From Flavobacterium microcysteis (lineage in GTDB: Bacteria > Bacteroidota > Bacteroidia > Flavobacteriales > Flavobacteriaceae), in NCBI RefSeq assembly GCF_006385255.1, contig NZ_VFJE01000045.1, positions 1-64,000 of the forward strand: DNA of 64,000 bases. The letters run 5' to 3'. Below are positions 25,767-34,817 of this stretch, piece after piece (the first letter of the stretch is position 1; each line of letters opens with the position of its first letter). Both the position numbers and the translations under genes were made by a program. The notes below the pieces were generated by a model that made no database searches, was not told where the DNA came from, and saw nothing but the letters and a program-made list of their open reading frames with translations.

Positions 25767-26075
25767 TTATTCTCCGTTAAAGCCACAAAATAAGCTTCTG
25801 GTTTCGTTATGGCTGTCATAGCTATGGTGATAGACGAAAAACAAGGAGAACGAAGTGAATAACACCGCTATAAAAACATAAAAAAGAGGCTTGCTTATAA
25901 CCTCGGTTGCTTTTAGGATGGCTCCAATCTAAAAAGCCACAAAATAAAAGCCGAAGAGTGCCAGTACCAAAATACCAAGCGAGTGTTTATGTCCAGACAG
26001 TCTTATAGTCACCAATAATAAGACGATTGTCATTATTGCTATGGTTATTCTTCCTATTTTATTTTTCAGTATCAT
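25767..26075 (-). pseudogene. Small membrane protein gene split by an in-frame TAG
   Basis: On the minus strand ATG at 26075 opens 48 codons with two hydrophobic helices (RITIAIMTIVLLLVTIRL and LGILVLALFGFYFVAF). It meets TAG at 25931-25929, and the same frame continues for 53 codons with another helix (LFYVFIAVLFTSFSLFFVY) to TAA at 25769-25767. The continuous coding character on both sides of the stop suggests one ~102-residue membrane protein broken by a point nonsense change, or two short products. It is convergent with the esterase gene, whose stop is 4 bases away. Confidence 0.65.
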
Positions 26076-26088
26076 TTTTCCTACTGCA

Positions 26089-26697
26089 TTATATTTTATA
26101 TTGTTCTATCAATTCCAGTCTTTTTACGACTGAATTTTTCTCTAATATCGTTCCAGGCGATAATACGGCATTGGCTCCTATTCTGGAATCATCTCCAATT
26201 AACGAGCCAAATTTATCTGATTTTGTGTCGATGATCTGTCCCCTATAAAGAACAGATATATTTTTGATTGCCCTTTCATTGTAATGATTGGCAGCGATTG
26301 AACCCGCTTCGAAATTGACATTGTTTCCTACGATACTATTGCCAACATAATTGAAATGCGCAATAGCCGTTCCAGAACTGATAATACTGTTCTTGATTTC
26401 ACATCCAGGGCCAATCTTAACCGATTTGCCAAGAAAAACGCCTTCTCTAAAATAAGCGTTCGCTCCAACAAAACAATCTTTACCGATTATTGCAGGCTGT
26501 TTCAAAACAACTCCGTTTTCTATTGTTGCTGTCTTGTGAATGGCAACCCCGTCCTGTATTTCATATTCATCGCCTAAGTCTGAAATTATTCCATACAAGA
26601 TTTCTTTGAGATTATTGGTTATTTCCCAAGGCAATAGATTTGCTTGAGAGGGAAAATCCAGATCGAAATCGGTTATAAAATCGTGTAAAGAAATCAT
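26089..26697 (-). CDS. Left-handed beta-helix acyltransferase-like protein (GlmU C-terminal type)
   Basis: The 202-residue protein is built of hexapeptide repeats from about residue 55 (IENGVVLKQPAIIGKDCFVG, FLGKSVKIGPGCEIKNS). The segment HFNYVGNSIVGNNVNFEAGS resembles the acetyltransferase site of GlmU (HLSYIGD...NIGAGT), including the catalytic-type His. There is no nucleotidyltransferase domain. Probably a sugar-nucleotide or cell-wall precursor acyltransferase. The substrate is unassigned. The GNAT gene upstream is 17 bases away and likely co-transcribed. Confidence 0.85.
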   Translation of the reverse strand: MISLHDFITDFDLDFPSQANLLPWEITNNLKEILYGIISDLGDEYEIQDGVAIHKTATIENGVVLKQPAIIGKDCFVGANAYFREGVFLGKSVKIGPGCEIKNSIISSGTAIAHFNYVGNSIVGNNVNFEAGSIAANHYNERAIKNISVLYRGQIIDTKSDKFGSLIGDDSRIGANAVLSPGTILEKNSVVKRLELIEQYKI

Positions 26698-26714
26698 AGC
26701 AATAGATGATGGGT

Positions 26715-27404
26715 TTATGTTGTCAATTTTGCAATATGCCAGAAACTAATTTTCCGTCTTGTTGTGAAACCGAGTTTTTCATAAAGTTTTATAGCGCCTA
26801 GATTACTTTCAACAACATGAAGGTAAGGCGTCTTTCCTTGTTCAATTATTGTATTGGTTGTATGTGCGACCAATTGTTTTGCCAAGCCTTTTCCTGTATG
26901 TTCCGGATGTGTGACAACAGCACTGATTTCTACAAAATCATCCATTTTCATACGTTCACCGGTTACGGCTATCAATTCGCCTTCTTCAAAGATTCCGTAA
27001 TAATTTCCTAGCAGGGCGGTTTTCTCTTTAAAATAACCCGGCTGTACAAGATTGACTAAATCAAATAAGGCTTTGGTGTGTTTTTGTGTCAATAGCACAA
27101 TTGTATTCTTGTACTCCATTTGGATTTTACCCGAAACAATCATTTGTGCGCAAATCAGCTCGTTTTTCAGCAGCAGTTTGTCCGACAACACGGGTTTTTC
27201 TCCTACAACAAAAAAACTATCTACCAACAAGGAATAGGCATCAATACTATCTGAAGTATCATTTGAGATTTCAAAACCTCCAAACGGGCAATAATCCGGA
27301 TGGTAAAACTTTATATTTTTATAATCAATTGCAAAATCCCGATGACTTTCGGATACCGAATGCCAAACGGGATTGTCTAATTTTTTATCGTCAAGGAAAC
27401 TCAT
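26715..27404 (-). CDS. GNAT family N-acetyltransferase (FR47-like)
   Basis: The 229-residue protein has a non-conserved N-terminal half and a C-terminal acetyl-CoA-binding half: ISAVVTHPEHTGKGLAKQLVAH (motif A) and LHVVESNLGAIKLYEKLGFTTRR (motif B). This is the layout of FR47-type acetyltransferases. The substrate is unknown. It is followed on the same strand by the beta-helix acyltransferase. A 22-codon frame on the minus strand (27459-27391) overlaps its start but looks incidental. Confidence 0.9.
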   Translation of the reverse strand: MSFLDDKKLDNPVWHSVSESHRDFAIDYKNIKFYHPDYCPFGGFEISNDTSDSIDAYSLLVDSFFVVGEKPVLSDKLLLKNELICAQMIVSGKIQMEYKNTIVLLTQKHTKALFDLVNLVQPGYFKEKTALLGNYYGIFEEGELIAVTGERMKMDDFVEISAVVTHPEHTGKGLAKQLVAHTTNTIIEQGKTPYLHVVESNLGAIKLYEKLGFTTRRKISFWHIAKLTT

Positions 27405-27482
27405 AACTCAATTCTTGCAAAGCGGCTATATGGGCTGCTCCACTTACAAAAATACTCATTTTAGCGCTTCCGCTATGTTAAG

Positions 27483-27923
27483 TTATGCGTCTTTGTTTTT
27501 CGCTAAAAAACAATCCAAACTGTATTTGTAGCTATCCAAAGTGCTCAAAAGAAAAGAAGCTGCCGCTCCTGTGAATACAGAATAGTCCAAAGGAGCTTTT
27601 AATCCGAAACTCATGGTCATGGCCGTTGCAAAACCCAAAAGCAGTACTCCGGAAAACAGGGAAACCCATTTTAACTTGTAACCGATAAGCAGCAATACGG
27701 GCAATAGTATTTCTAAAGCAGTCGCTACATAGGCCAAAAATGTTCCTATTGCAGGAGAGGCAAAGGAATTGACTGAATTGGAGTACGCCAGAAAATTGTC
27801 CCAATTTCCCCAGCTTACTGATTTGCTACCGGGTGCGCCCCAGATACCAAAACGGTCAGCCACTGCCGACAAGTAGGATACTGAAAGAGCTGTTCTTAAA
27901 AAAACCTGAGAGAATGTCTTCAT
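27483..27923 (-). CDS. DoxX-like membrane protein
   Basis: The 146-residue protein has four hydrophobic segments: SYLSAVADRFGIWGA region, FLAYVATALEILLPVLLLIG, LFSGVLLLGFATAMTMSFG and FTGAAASFLLSTL. The AxAExxxPxxLLIG-like second segment is typical of the DoxX/MauE group. Members are linked to thiosulfate oxidation, redox stress or methylamine dehydrogenase assembly, none of which can be claimed here. A minus-strand TATTTTTG (27960-27953) lies 30 bases upstream. Confidence 0.82.
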   Translation of the reverse strand: MKTFSQVFLRTALSVSYLSAVADRFGIWGAPGSKSVSWGNWDNFLAYSNSVNSFASPAIGTFLAYVATALEILLPVLLLIGYKLKWVSLFSGVLLLGFATAMTMSFGLKAPLDYSVFTGAAASFLLSTLDSYKYSLDCFLAKNKDA

Positions 27924-27952
27924 TTTTATAGGAGTTACTTTTTAGCAAATTT

Positions 27953-27960
27953 CAAAAATA
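27953..27960 (-). promoter_or_regulatory. -7 box of the DoxX-like gene
   Basis: Minus-strand TATTTTTG matches TAnnTTTG and would give a leader of about 23 bases. No TTG was found at the -33 distance. Confidence 0.45.
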
Positions 27961-28027
27961 TTCCGATTAGAAAACTTGAACTAGATTAAGAAAATGCAAC
28001 CCTATTTATTCTTACCTATACTTTAAC

Positions 28028-28312
28028 TTATTCGTTCCTAACTGGAATGGCACGATAAACGGACATTCCGCCAACCTCATCAATATTCACATCTAATTCG
28101 TCTGATGTATTAATTCCTCTAATAACTACATCAATTGTTCCATTTTCGTTCACGGGAACCAAGGCATAATTTTTATCAGGAATGGTATTCAGATTGTTCT
28201 TTTTTTCTGCGGCATAAGCCTTTGGAATGATATCTACATTTTGCAACGTCAATACGGTCAGGCAAACGGCAATAATTGTCAAAACTGCTTTGGTGTAAAA
28301 ATCTGTTTTCAT
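28028..28312 (-). CDS. Small membrane-anchored or exported hypothetical protein
   Basis: The 94-residue protein has an N-terminal hydrophobic segment (KAVLTIIAVCLTVLTLQNV, about 8-26) with a possible cleavage after AYA (residue ~34). The soluble part (NYALVPVNENGTIDVVIRG, DVNIDEVGGMSV) is acidic and beta-rich. Proteins of this appearance are common in flavobacteria, but I know of no function. It stands alone between DoxX and the efflux operon terminator. Confidence 0.75.
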   Translation of the reverse strand: MKTDFYTKAVLTIIAVCLTVLTLQNVDIIPKAYAAEKKNNLNTIPDKNYALVPVNENGTIDVVIRGINTSDELDVNIDEVGGMSVYRAIPVRNE

Positions 28313-28370
28313 ACTCTACTGTTTTAAGATTGTTTCTCAACCAGCACCAAAATCAATGCCAATAGGCTTC

Positions 28371-28413
28371 ATAAAACAAAAAACCACCGAACATCGAAAT
28401 GTCCGGTGGTTTT
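28371..28413 (-). terminator. Terminator of the RND efflux operon
   Basis: A 14-base stem (28380-28393 with 28398-28411, one mismatch) closes around CGAA. On the minus strand it is followed by TTTTTTGTTTT. It sits about 45 bases after the stop of the outer membrane factor gene. Confidence 0.88.
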
Positions 28414-28456
28414 GAACAAAAACAAAATCAATCATAATCCCGCAAGCGGAACTATA

Positions 28457-29857
28457 TTATTGCCATCCGCCACCTAAGGCTCTATATAATTGGATAATGG
28501 CATTGTATTGTCTGTATTTATTGTCAATCAGATTTAGTTCTGTATTCAAAGCATTGTCTTTTGCAGTCAATACTTCCAAATAGTTCACTAAACCGTATGT
28601 TAACAATTCATCTGAATAGTCAGCTGCTTTTTTAAGCGCATCTACTTGTTTTTCACGGATTGTTATTTTAGCCGTTTCATTGTTGTACTGTGCCAAAGCA
28701 TCAGAAACTTCTTTTCCAGCTATCAACAGCGATTGCTCAAATTGCAAATACGCTTTTTCCTGGTTCGCTTTTGCCACTTCGAAACGTGTTCTGATTTGTC
28801 TCTGGTTAAAGATTGGCTGTGTCAATCCGGTAACAACATTTGAGAAAAACGAATTAGCACTGAACCACTGCTGTAAGTCGATACTTTGGAAACCGCCTGT
28901 TGCAGTTACTTTTAGCGTAGGGTAGAAATTACTTCTTGCAACATTTGTCTGCTCAAAAGTAGAAATCAGGTTGTATTCTGCCGCAATAACGTCCGGTCTG
29001 TTTCTCAATAACGTTGCCGGAACGCCAAGCGTAATTTCTGGCTGCATTACCTGAGATTCGAAAGTACCTCTTTCTATTTTCTTAGATCCTTCACCTAAAA
29101 GGTTGCTTAAGGTGTTTTCTAAAATAATTACGTTGTTCTTTAAATCTGCAATGATAATTTCAGTTGCATATTTCTGCGCTTCCGTCTGCTTTACACCCAC
29201 CTCATTTACATTTCCCGCGTCTTTAAGAGCAATAATTGTCTCAACGCTTTCATTTCTGTTAATCAACGATTCTTCTGCTACCTTAATTTGGGCATCCAAA
29301 GAAAGCAATTGGTAATAAGTAGAAGCAATGCTTGAAATCAACTGTGTCTTAACCGCCTGATTGGCTGCTATAGACTGAAGATAAGCTGCATTTGCTGCAC
29401 GCTTGTTACTTCTGATTTTACCCCAGATATCAGCTTCCCAGGAAAGTGTTCCCGTTAACTGATATTGGTCTGTGCTTCGGTCTTGCAAGAAAGCACCCAA
29501 CTGGCTGTTTTTAGAAAGCTGCTGGTGTGTCCAGTCAGCATTTCCTGAAAGTGTTGGGAAATAACCTGCTTTGCCTTGTTTCATTGTAGCTTCTGCTGCT
29601 GCAATGTTTTGTATTGCAATTCGGATATCCAGATTGTTCTGCAATCCTTTTTTGATATAGCCTTGCAAGATAGGGTCAGTAAAAATCTTATCCCATGAAA
29701 CATTTGCAAGTGACGTAGAATCTGCAGAAACCACTTCTGTTCTGTAAAGATCTTGCGTTTTTAGTTCCGGCCTTTCATATTTCTTTGCAACGAAACAAGA
29801 TTGCATTACGGCTGCTGCGAAAACAAGCAAACCTATTTTATATATCTTATTCTTCAT
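28457..29857 (-). CDS. RND efflux outer membrane lipoprotein (NodT/OprM type)
   Basis: The 466-residue outer membrane factor forms the exit duct of a tripartite pump. The N-terminus has a lipobox (AAVMQSCFVAKKYERP, Cys ~21). The body has two OEP repeats with long helices, and typical strands such as SWEADIWGKIRSNKRAANA and LRNRPDVIAAEYNL. The C-terminal motif LVNYLEVLTAKDNALNTEL is characteristic. Its start overlaps the end of the RND pump gene by 11 bases, so the two are translationally coupled. It is the last gene of the operon. Confidence 0.94.
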   Translation of the reverse strand: MKNKIYKIGLLVFAAAVMQSCFVAKKYERPELKTQDLYRTEVVSADSTSLANVSWDKIFTDPILQGYIKKGLQNNLDIRIAIQNIAAAEATMKQGKAGYFPTLSGNADWTHQQLSKNSQLGAFLQDRSTDQYQLTGTLSWEADIWGKIRSNKRAANAAYLQSIAANQAVKTQLISSIASTYYQLLSLDAQIKVAEESLINRNESVETIIALKDAGNVNEVGVKQTEAQKYATEIIIADLKNNVIILENTLSNLLGEGSKKIERGTFESQVMQPEITLGVPATLLRNRPDVIAAEYNLISTFEQTNVARSNFYPTLKVTATGGFQSIDLQQWFSANSFFSNVVTGLTQPIFNQRQIRTRFEVAKANQEKAYLQFEQSLLIAGKEVSDALAQYNNETAKITIREKQVDALKKAADYSDELLTYGLVNYLEVLTAKDNALNTELNLIDNKYRQYNAIIQLYRALGGGWQ

Positions 29858-32800
29858 ATTCTTCGTTTAAAAGTATAACATCATCAGACTGTTTTTCTTC
29901 AAATGGCTTGCCTGAGATTCTTTCCTGCAATGATTGGAAGATCACGAACAATACCGGAATTACGAATACTCCAAATATGGTTCCGATTAACATTCCTCCA
30001 ACAGCTCCCATACCAATAGATCGGTTACCTACTGCTCCAACTCCAGATGCCAAAGCCAATGGCAATAGACCAAAAATAAAGGCCAATGAGGTCATCAAGA
30101 TTGGACGAAGACGCGCTTTTGCTCCTTCGATAGCCGCCTGCATCAGATCCATTCCGTGGCGTCGCCTTTGGATGGCGAATTCCACAATCAGAATGGCATT
30201 CTTCGCGAGGAGACCAATAAGCATGATCAGGGCTACCTGGAAGTAGATGTTGTTTTCTAATCCTGCCAGTTTCACAAATCCGATTGCTCCGGCAATACCT
30301 ACCGGTAATGATAGCAATACCGATAATGGAACCAAGTAGCTTTCATATTGCGCACTCAAAAGGAAGTAAACAAATATCAAACTCAAAAGGAATACGCCTG
30401 CTGCTTGTGTTCCTGCCAAAATTTCTTCACGGGTCATACCTGAGAACTCATACGTATAACTTTGTGGCAAGTGCTGCGCTGCAACTTCCTGAATTGCCTT
30501 GATGGCATCTCCAGAACTGTAGCCTGGTTTCGCTTTTCCGTTTACGTTTACTGCCTTAAGCATGTTAAATCTTGCTACAGCTTCTGGTCCGTAAATTCTC
30601 TTGAAATCGATGAACTGGCTGATCGCTACCTGCTGGTTGTTGGCATTTCTAACATAAATATTATTAATCGATTCTTCAGTAGCTCTGTCTGATGGTTTTG
30701 CCTGAATCATGACACGGTACTGTTTACCGAATTTGTTGAAATCTGTTGTATACAATCCTCCGTAATATCCTTGCATCGTATTGAAGATATCGGAAATAGA
30801 TACTCCTGCATCTTTTGCTCTTTCTACATTGATATCCATTTGGTATTGCGGGAAGTTCGGGTTAAAGTTGGTCATCGCATATTGGATTTCCGGTCTTTTC
30901 ATCAATTCACCCAAGAACTCATTGCTGACTTTACTTACTGTTGCCCAGTCGTCATCTCCTTTATCCTGTATCTTGAATTCAAAACCATCGGCAGTACCAA
31001 AACCTTGTACACTCGGAGGTGTAAAGAATAAGGCTCTTGCATCTTTAAAGTGTGCTGTTCTTCCGAAAAGCTCACCTACAACTGCATCAACCTGCTGATT
31101 TGCTTCTTTACGATAAGCCCAATCTTTCAGTTTGATTACCGTAAAGGCGTATGAACCTCCGTTTACGTTGTTCAATAAACTGAATCCGACAACGCTCATC
31201 CTAGCTTCAACGATATCCATTGACGCTAATATAGAGTCTAATTCGTCTACCGCTTTTTGTGTCTTTTCTAATGTTGTTCCAGGAGGCAATGTTAAATCTG
31301 CCATGATGATTCCTCTATCTTCGTTAGGAATAAATCCTGATGGAGTAGTCTGGAATAAGAAATAAGTAATACCACAGAAAACCAATAATGCTATTCCTGT
31401 TACCCATCTTTTTCTTACCAGGAATCGCAACGAACCTGTATATTTCTCGTTCATCTTGTTAAAGCCTGTATTGAAGGCAAGGAAGAATCTGTCTTTTAGG
31501 TTCTTTTTATGGTGGTCTGAATCTTTATGCGGTTTTAGGAACAAGGCACATAAAGCCGGGCTCAGCGTCAATGCGTTTACTGCCGAAATCAAAATCGATA
31601 TCGCCAACGTAATCGCAAACTGCTGGTAGAATACTCCTGAAGGTCCGCTTAGGAACGATACCGGAATAAATACTGCCGACATTACCAATGTGATCGAAAC
31701 AATCGCACCAGAGATTTCGCTCATCGCAGATAGCGTAGCTTCTTTTCCGGATTTGGCTCCTTCGTCGAGTTTGGCGTGCACCGCCTCCACGACGACAATG
31801 GCATCATCGACCACAATACCAATGGCGAGGATCATTGCAAACAAGGTCAACATGTTGATCGAGAATCCGAACAATTGCAGGAAGAAGAACGTTCCGATAA
31901 TTGCCACCGGTACAGCGATAGCAGGAATCAAAGTAGAACGGAAATCCTGTAAGAATAAGAATACTACGATAAATACCAGGATGAAAGCTTCAACCAAAGT
32001 AGAGATTACTTTGCTGATTGATGCATCAAGGAATGTTTTAGTGTTGTATGGAATTACATAATCTACTCCTTTTGGGAAGTCCGGTTTTGTTTGTTCCAAA
32101 ATCGACATTACTTCGGTGATGATGTCTTGCGCATTGGAACCTGATGTCTGGAATACCCCAACGGCTACACCTTCCTGGCCCATCGCAATGTTTTTAGTAC
32201 CGTAGTTGAAACCACCCAATTCTACGGTGGCAACATCTTTCAGGTGAAGGAAGTTTCCGTTACCTGTAGATTTGATTACGATATTTTCGTAATCTTCAAT
32301 TACAGAAAGTCTTCCTTTATATTTGATTACATATTCATAAACTCCTTCAGCATTTTCACCAAATTTACCTGGTGCTGCTTCTACGTTTTGTTCTTGAAGT
32401 GCATTTTGGATATCTTTTGGCAATACGCCATAAGTAGCCATTTTCTCTGGATCAATCCAGATTCTCATCGAGTAATCTTTCGCACCAAATACGTTTACTT
32501 GTCCAACACCTTTAACACGTTGTAGTTTTGGAACCAGGTTGATTTTAGCGTAGTTCTGGATATAGGTTTCGTCGAATTGCTTATTTTTTGAATAAAGTGC
32601 AAAGAACATCAAGGCACTGGTCTGGCTTTTTAGCGTTGTAACCCCTGTCTGAACAACAGCCTGAGGTAATTTACTTGTAGCACGGGAAACCCTGTTCTGA
32701 ACGTTTACGGCAGCAATATCCGGATCAACTCCAAGCTCGAAATATACCGAGATTTTTGCAGAACCGTCGTTTGCAGCAGAGGAAGTCATATAGGTCATTC

Positions 32801-33020
32801 CTTCTACTCCGTTGATTTCTTCCTCGAGCGGCGTCACGACACTGTTCAGTACCGTTTCAGCATTCGCTCCTGTATAGGTTGCATTTACCTGAACTGTCGG
32901 CGGAGCGATCTCAGGATATTGTTCTATCGGCAGGGACATCAATCCCAAGATTCCTAAAATGGTAATCAGGATCGATATTACGGTCGAAAGAACTGGTCTT
33001 TCTATGAATGTCTTTAGCAT
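29847..33020 (-). CDS. HAE-1 family RND multidrug efflux transporter
   Basis: The 1057-residue inner membrane pump has the AcrB layout: TM1 at the N-terminus (FIERPVLSTVISILITILGIL), a large periplasmic loop, TM2-6, a second periplasmic loop and TM8-12. The proton relay Asp pair is seen in GIVVDDAIVVVEAV on TM4. The motif LMSLPIEQYPEIAPPTVQV and the GxxxNRSIGMG region near the C-terminus support the HAE-1 class of drug exporters. It lies between the adaptor (6-base gap) and the outer membrane factor (overlap). The substrate is probably hydrophobic or amphiphilic toxic compounds. Confidence 0.96.
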   Translation of the reverse strand: MLKTFIERPVLSTVISILITILGILGLMSLPIEQYPEIAPPTVQVNATYTGANAETVLNSVVTPLEEEINGVEGMTYMTSSAANDGSAKISVYFELGVDPDIAAVNVQNRVSRATSKLPQAVVQTGVTTLKSQTSALMFFALYSKNKQFDETYIQNYAKINLVPKLQRVKGVGQVNVFGAKDYSMRIWIDPEKMATYGVLPKDIQNALQEQNVEAAPGKFGENAEGVYEYVIKYKGRLSVIEDYENIVIKSTGNGNFLHLKDVATVELGGFNYGTKNIAMGQEGVAVGVFQTSGSNAQDIITEVMSILEQTKPDFPKGVDYVIPYNTKTFLDASISKVISTLVEAFILVFIVVFLFLQDFRSTLIPAIAVPVAIIGTFFFLQLFGFSINMLTLFAMILAIGIVVDDAIVVVEAVHAKLDEGAKSGKEATLSAMSEISGAIVSITLVMSAVFIPVSFLSGPSGVFYQQFAITLAISILISAVNALTLSPALCALFLKPHKDSDHHKKNLKDRFFLAFNTGFNKMNEKYTGSLRFLVRKRWVTGIALLVFCGITYFLFQTTPSGFIPNEDRGIIMADLTLPPGTTLEKTQKAVDELDSILASMDIVEARMSVVGFSLLNNVNGGSYAFTVIKLKDWAYRKEANQQVDAVVGELFGRTAHFKDARALFFTPPSVQGFGTADGFEFKIQDKGDDDWATVSKVSNEFLGELMKRPEIQYAMTNFNPNFPQYQMDINVERAKDAGVSISDIFNTMQGYYGGLYTTDFNKFGKQYRVMIQAKPSDRATEESINNIYVRNANNQQVAISQFIDFKRIYGPEAVARFNMLKAVNVNGKAKPGYSSGDAIKAIQEVAAQHLPQSYTYEFSGMTREEILAGTQAAGVFLLSLIFVYFLLSAQYESYLVPLSVLLSLPVGIAGAIGFVKLAGLENNIYFQVALIMLIGLLAKNAILIVEFAIQRRRHGMDLMQAAIEGAKARLRPILMTSLAFIFGLLPLALASGVGAVGNRSIGMGAVGGMLIGTIFGVFVIPVLFVIFQSLQERISGKPFEEKQSDDVILLNEEYEE

Positions 33021-33026
33021 TGAGAA

Positions 33027-34190
33027 TTATTTTTTAGCTGATGGTGTAGTTGTTTTTGCAGAATCTTTTGCCGGAGCATTTCCTGCCGGAGCCGCTGCTG
33101 CTGCTTCCGGTTTTCCTTGTTGCGGTATGATTTCCATATCATCTTTTAGCTTAGAAGCACCTTCGATTACGATTACTTCGCCTTCTTCAAGTCCTCCGCT
33201 CACGATGAAATTCAATCCAGATGTTCCTTTTGTCTCGATAATTCTTGATTTTACTTTGTTGTCTTTTCCAACTACATAAAGCATCTGTTTTCCTTGTACT
33301 TCAAATACTGCATTCTGTGGCACAAGCATTACGTTTTTCTCATCGATTGGCAAACGAACGATACCACTGCTGCCGCTTCTCAAGATTCCTTCTGGGTTTT
33401 TGAATTCAGCTCTGAACTGGGTTGTTCCTGTTTGTGGATTAACCAATCCGTTCATTGTAGCCAATTTTCCTTTTTGGTCGTACTCAGTGTTATCAACCAA
33501 AAGCAAAGAAACTTCCGGAGCAGCTTTTAGTTTTTCTGCTGTTGTTGCTCCTTTAAAGGTTTTGTTGAAAAACAGAAGTTGTTTCTCGTTCATTGAGAAA
33601 TAGGCACGGATAACTTTCGTATCAGAAACGGTTGTCAAAGGCATCTCGCTAGTGGAACTAACCAAGCTACCTTCTCTGAATGGAAGACCTCCAATTACTC
33701 CATCAACGGGTGATGTGATTGTTGCAAAACCTATGTTTGCTGCAATGGCTCCATAAGAAGCTTTAGCTTGCGCTAACTTAGCTTTAGCTGTTTCTAATTG
33801 TACGTTGCTGATAATTTTTCTGTCAACAAGAGGCTTCAAACGATCTACCTCAACTTGAGCTGCCTGAACCGCTGCTTTTGCTGCAGAAGCATCTTCATTT
33901 TGAGTTTGGGTTTCTAATTTGAACAATAGTTGTCCTTTTCTGACAACCTGTCCTTCATCGACAAATATTTTCTGGATAAATCCGTTAACTTTTGGACGGA
34001 TTTCAACATTCTGTTGTCCTTCAAGATTAGCTGTATATTCCTGATAAACAACTGCATCTTGTTTTGCAACAGTCTGTACCGGAAACGGCGCTGGCCCTTG
34101 TGGAGGCATTTGCTGTTCTTTTTTACCGCAAGAGTAAAGTGTAATTATTGCGATTACAATACTGAATAGTGACTTATTCTTCATCTGCAT
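33027..34190 (-). CDS. RND efflux periplasmic adaptor (membrane fusion protein)
   Basis: The 387-residue lipoprotein (lipobox ITLYSCGKKEQ) couples pump and outer membrane duct. Domains in order are a beta-barrel/lipoyl half-motif (NVEIRPKVNGFIQKIFVDEGQVVRKG), an alpha-hairpin (AAVQAAQVEVDRLKPLVDRKI), the second lipoyl half (ATITSPVDGVIGGLPFREGS) and a membrane-proximal domain. The C-terminal tail is Ala/Pro-rich and low-complexity, which is dispensable in the family. It may start at the second Met (34184). It is 21 bases after the regulator gene. Confidence 0.95.
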   Translation of the reverse strand: MQMKNKSLFSIVIAIITLYSCGKKEQQMPPQGPAPFPVQTVAKQDAVVYQEYTANLEGQQNVEIRPKVNGFIQKIFVDEGQVVRKGQLLFKLETQTQNEDASAAKAAVQAAQVEVDRLKPLVDRKIISNVQLETAKAKLAQAKASYGAIAANIGFATITSPVDGVIGGLPFREGSLVSSTSEMPLTTVSDTKVIRAYFSMNEKQLLFFNKTFKGATTAEKLKAAPEVSLLLVDNTEYDQKGKLATMNGLVNPQTGTTQFRAEFKNPEGILRSGSSGIVRLPIDEKNVMLVPQNAVFEVQGKQMLYVVGKDNKVKSRIIETKGTSGLNFIVSGGLEEGEVIVIEGASKLKDDMEIIPQQGKPEAAAAAPAGNAPAKDSAKTTTPSAKK

Positions 34191-34211
34191 TTTTATAAAG
34201 GTTGATTGATT

Positions 34212-34691
34212 TTATTTGTTCTCTACTTTTTCTAACTTTTGGATTGTCTTATTTAAAAATTTCTCGAATTCTATAACGTGTTCTTGATAAACCTTGATCA
34301 ACTCCAAACTGGCACATTCTCCATCGCCAACTGTTTTATTTTTATAGTCGATCATTCTTTCCACCATTTTCTTTTCATCTATAACCATCTGTAGGTGGTT
34401 CTGCATTCTGTCGCTAAAAGATGATGGTTTGTAATACTTCTTTCTGTCACCAGGAAAAGTATAATATTCTATCTTTCCTATTTTCAGCAACAAATTCAGG
34501 TTTGTAGAAACTGAACTTTTGCTGGCTCCAAGGGTGGAAACCAAATCGTCAAACGTCAATCCTTTAGCGTCATTCCAAACAATAAGACATCCTAATATTC
34601 GTCCTGACAAAGGTGAAAAGTTCCAATACTTTTCAAAATGAACGCCAAACATCTCCACCAATCCTTCTCTTTCTTTCGCTATGTCTGTCAT
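34212..34691 (-). CDS. GbsR/MarR-family transcriptional regulator of the efflux operon
   Basis: The 159-residue winged-helix protein shows LSGRILGCLIVWNDAKGLTFDDLVSTLGASKSSVSTNLNLLLKIG, which contains the HTH of the GbsR group. After it come a wing (YYTFPGDRKKYYKP) and two long C-terminal dimerisation helices. It is the first gene of the operon regulator-adaptor-pump-OMF. A perfect 18-bp palindrome overlies its promoter spacer, so it very probably represses itself and the pump until a ligand binds. The ligand is unknown. Confidence 0.9.
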   Translation of the reverse strand: MTDIAKEREGLVEMFGVHFEKYWNFSPLSGRILGCLIVWNDAKGLTFDDLVSTLGASKSSVSTNLNLLLKIGKIEYYTFPGDRKKYYKPSSFSDRMQNHLQMVIDEKKMVERMIDYKNKTVGDGECASLELIKVYQEHVIEFEKFLNKTIQKLEKVENK

Positions 34692-34710
34692 CGATACGTT
34701 AATTTTGGCG

Positions 34711-34742
34711 CAAAGTTAAACTAGGTTCGGTAATTACCGAAC
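34711..34742 (-). promoter_or_regulatory. Efflux operon promoter with 18-bp palindromic operator
   Basis: On the minus strand TAACTTTG (34718-34711) is a perfect -7 box, 19 bases before the regulator start. Directly upstream, at 34725-34742, is the perfect palindrome GTTCGGTAATTACCGAAC. Its position in the -33/spacer region, and the absence of a good TTG, fit an operator at which the GbsR-like repressor blocks RNA polymerase. Confidence 0.7.
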
Positions 34743-34789
34743 TAAACGAACTTAAATTTGTGTTAATTTTTTATTATCAATTTTAAGCA

Positions 34790-34817
34790 ATAAAAAAGCC
34801 AGCATAATGCCGGCTTT
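34790..34817 (-). terminator. Terminator of the rlpA-like pair
   Basis: AAAGCCAGCAT (34795-34805) pairs with ATGCCGGCTTT (34807-34817) with one mismatch. On the minus strand it is followed by TTTTTTA. It directly abuts the stop of the downstream rlpA-like gene. Confidence 0.85.

Noticed and set aside
27391..27459. 22-codon minus-strand frame overlapping the start of the FR47-like GNAT gene, a possible leader peptide.
   Set aside because: No regulatory codons, hairpin or promoter nearby; most likely chance.
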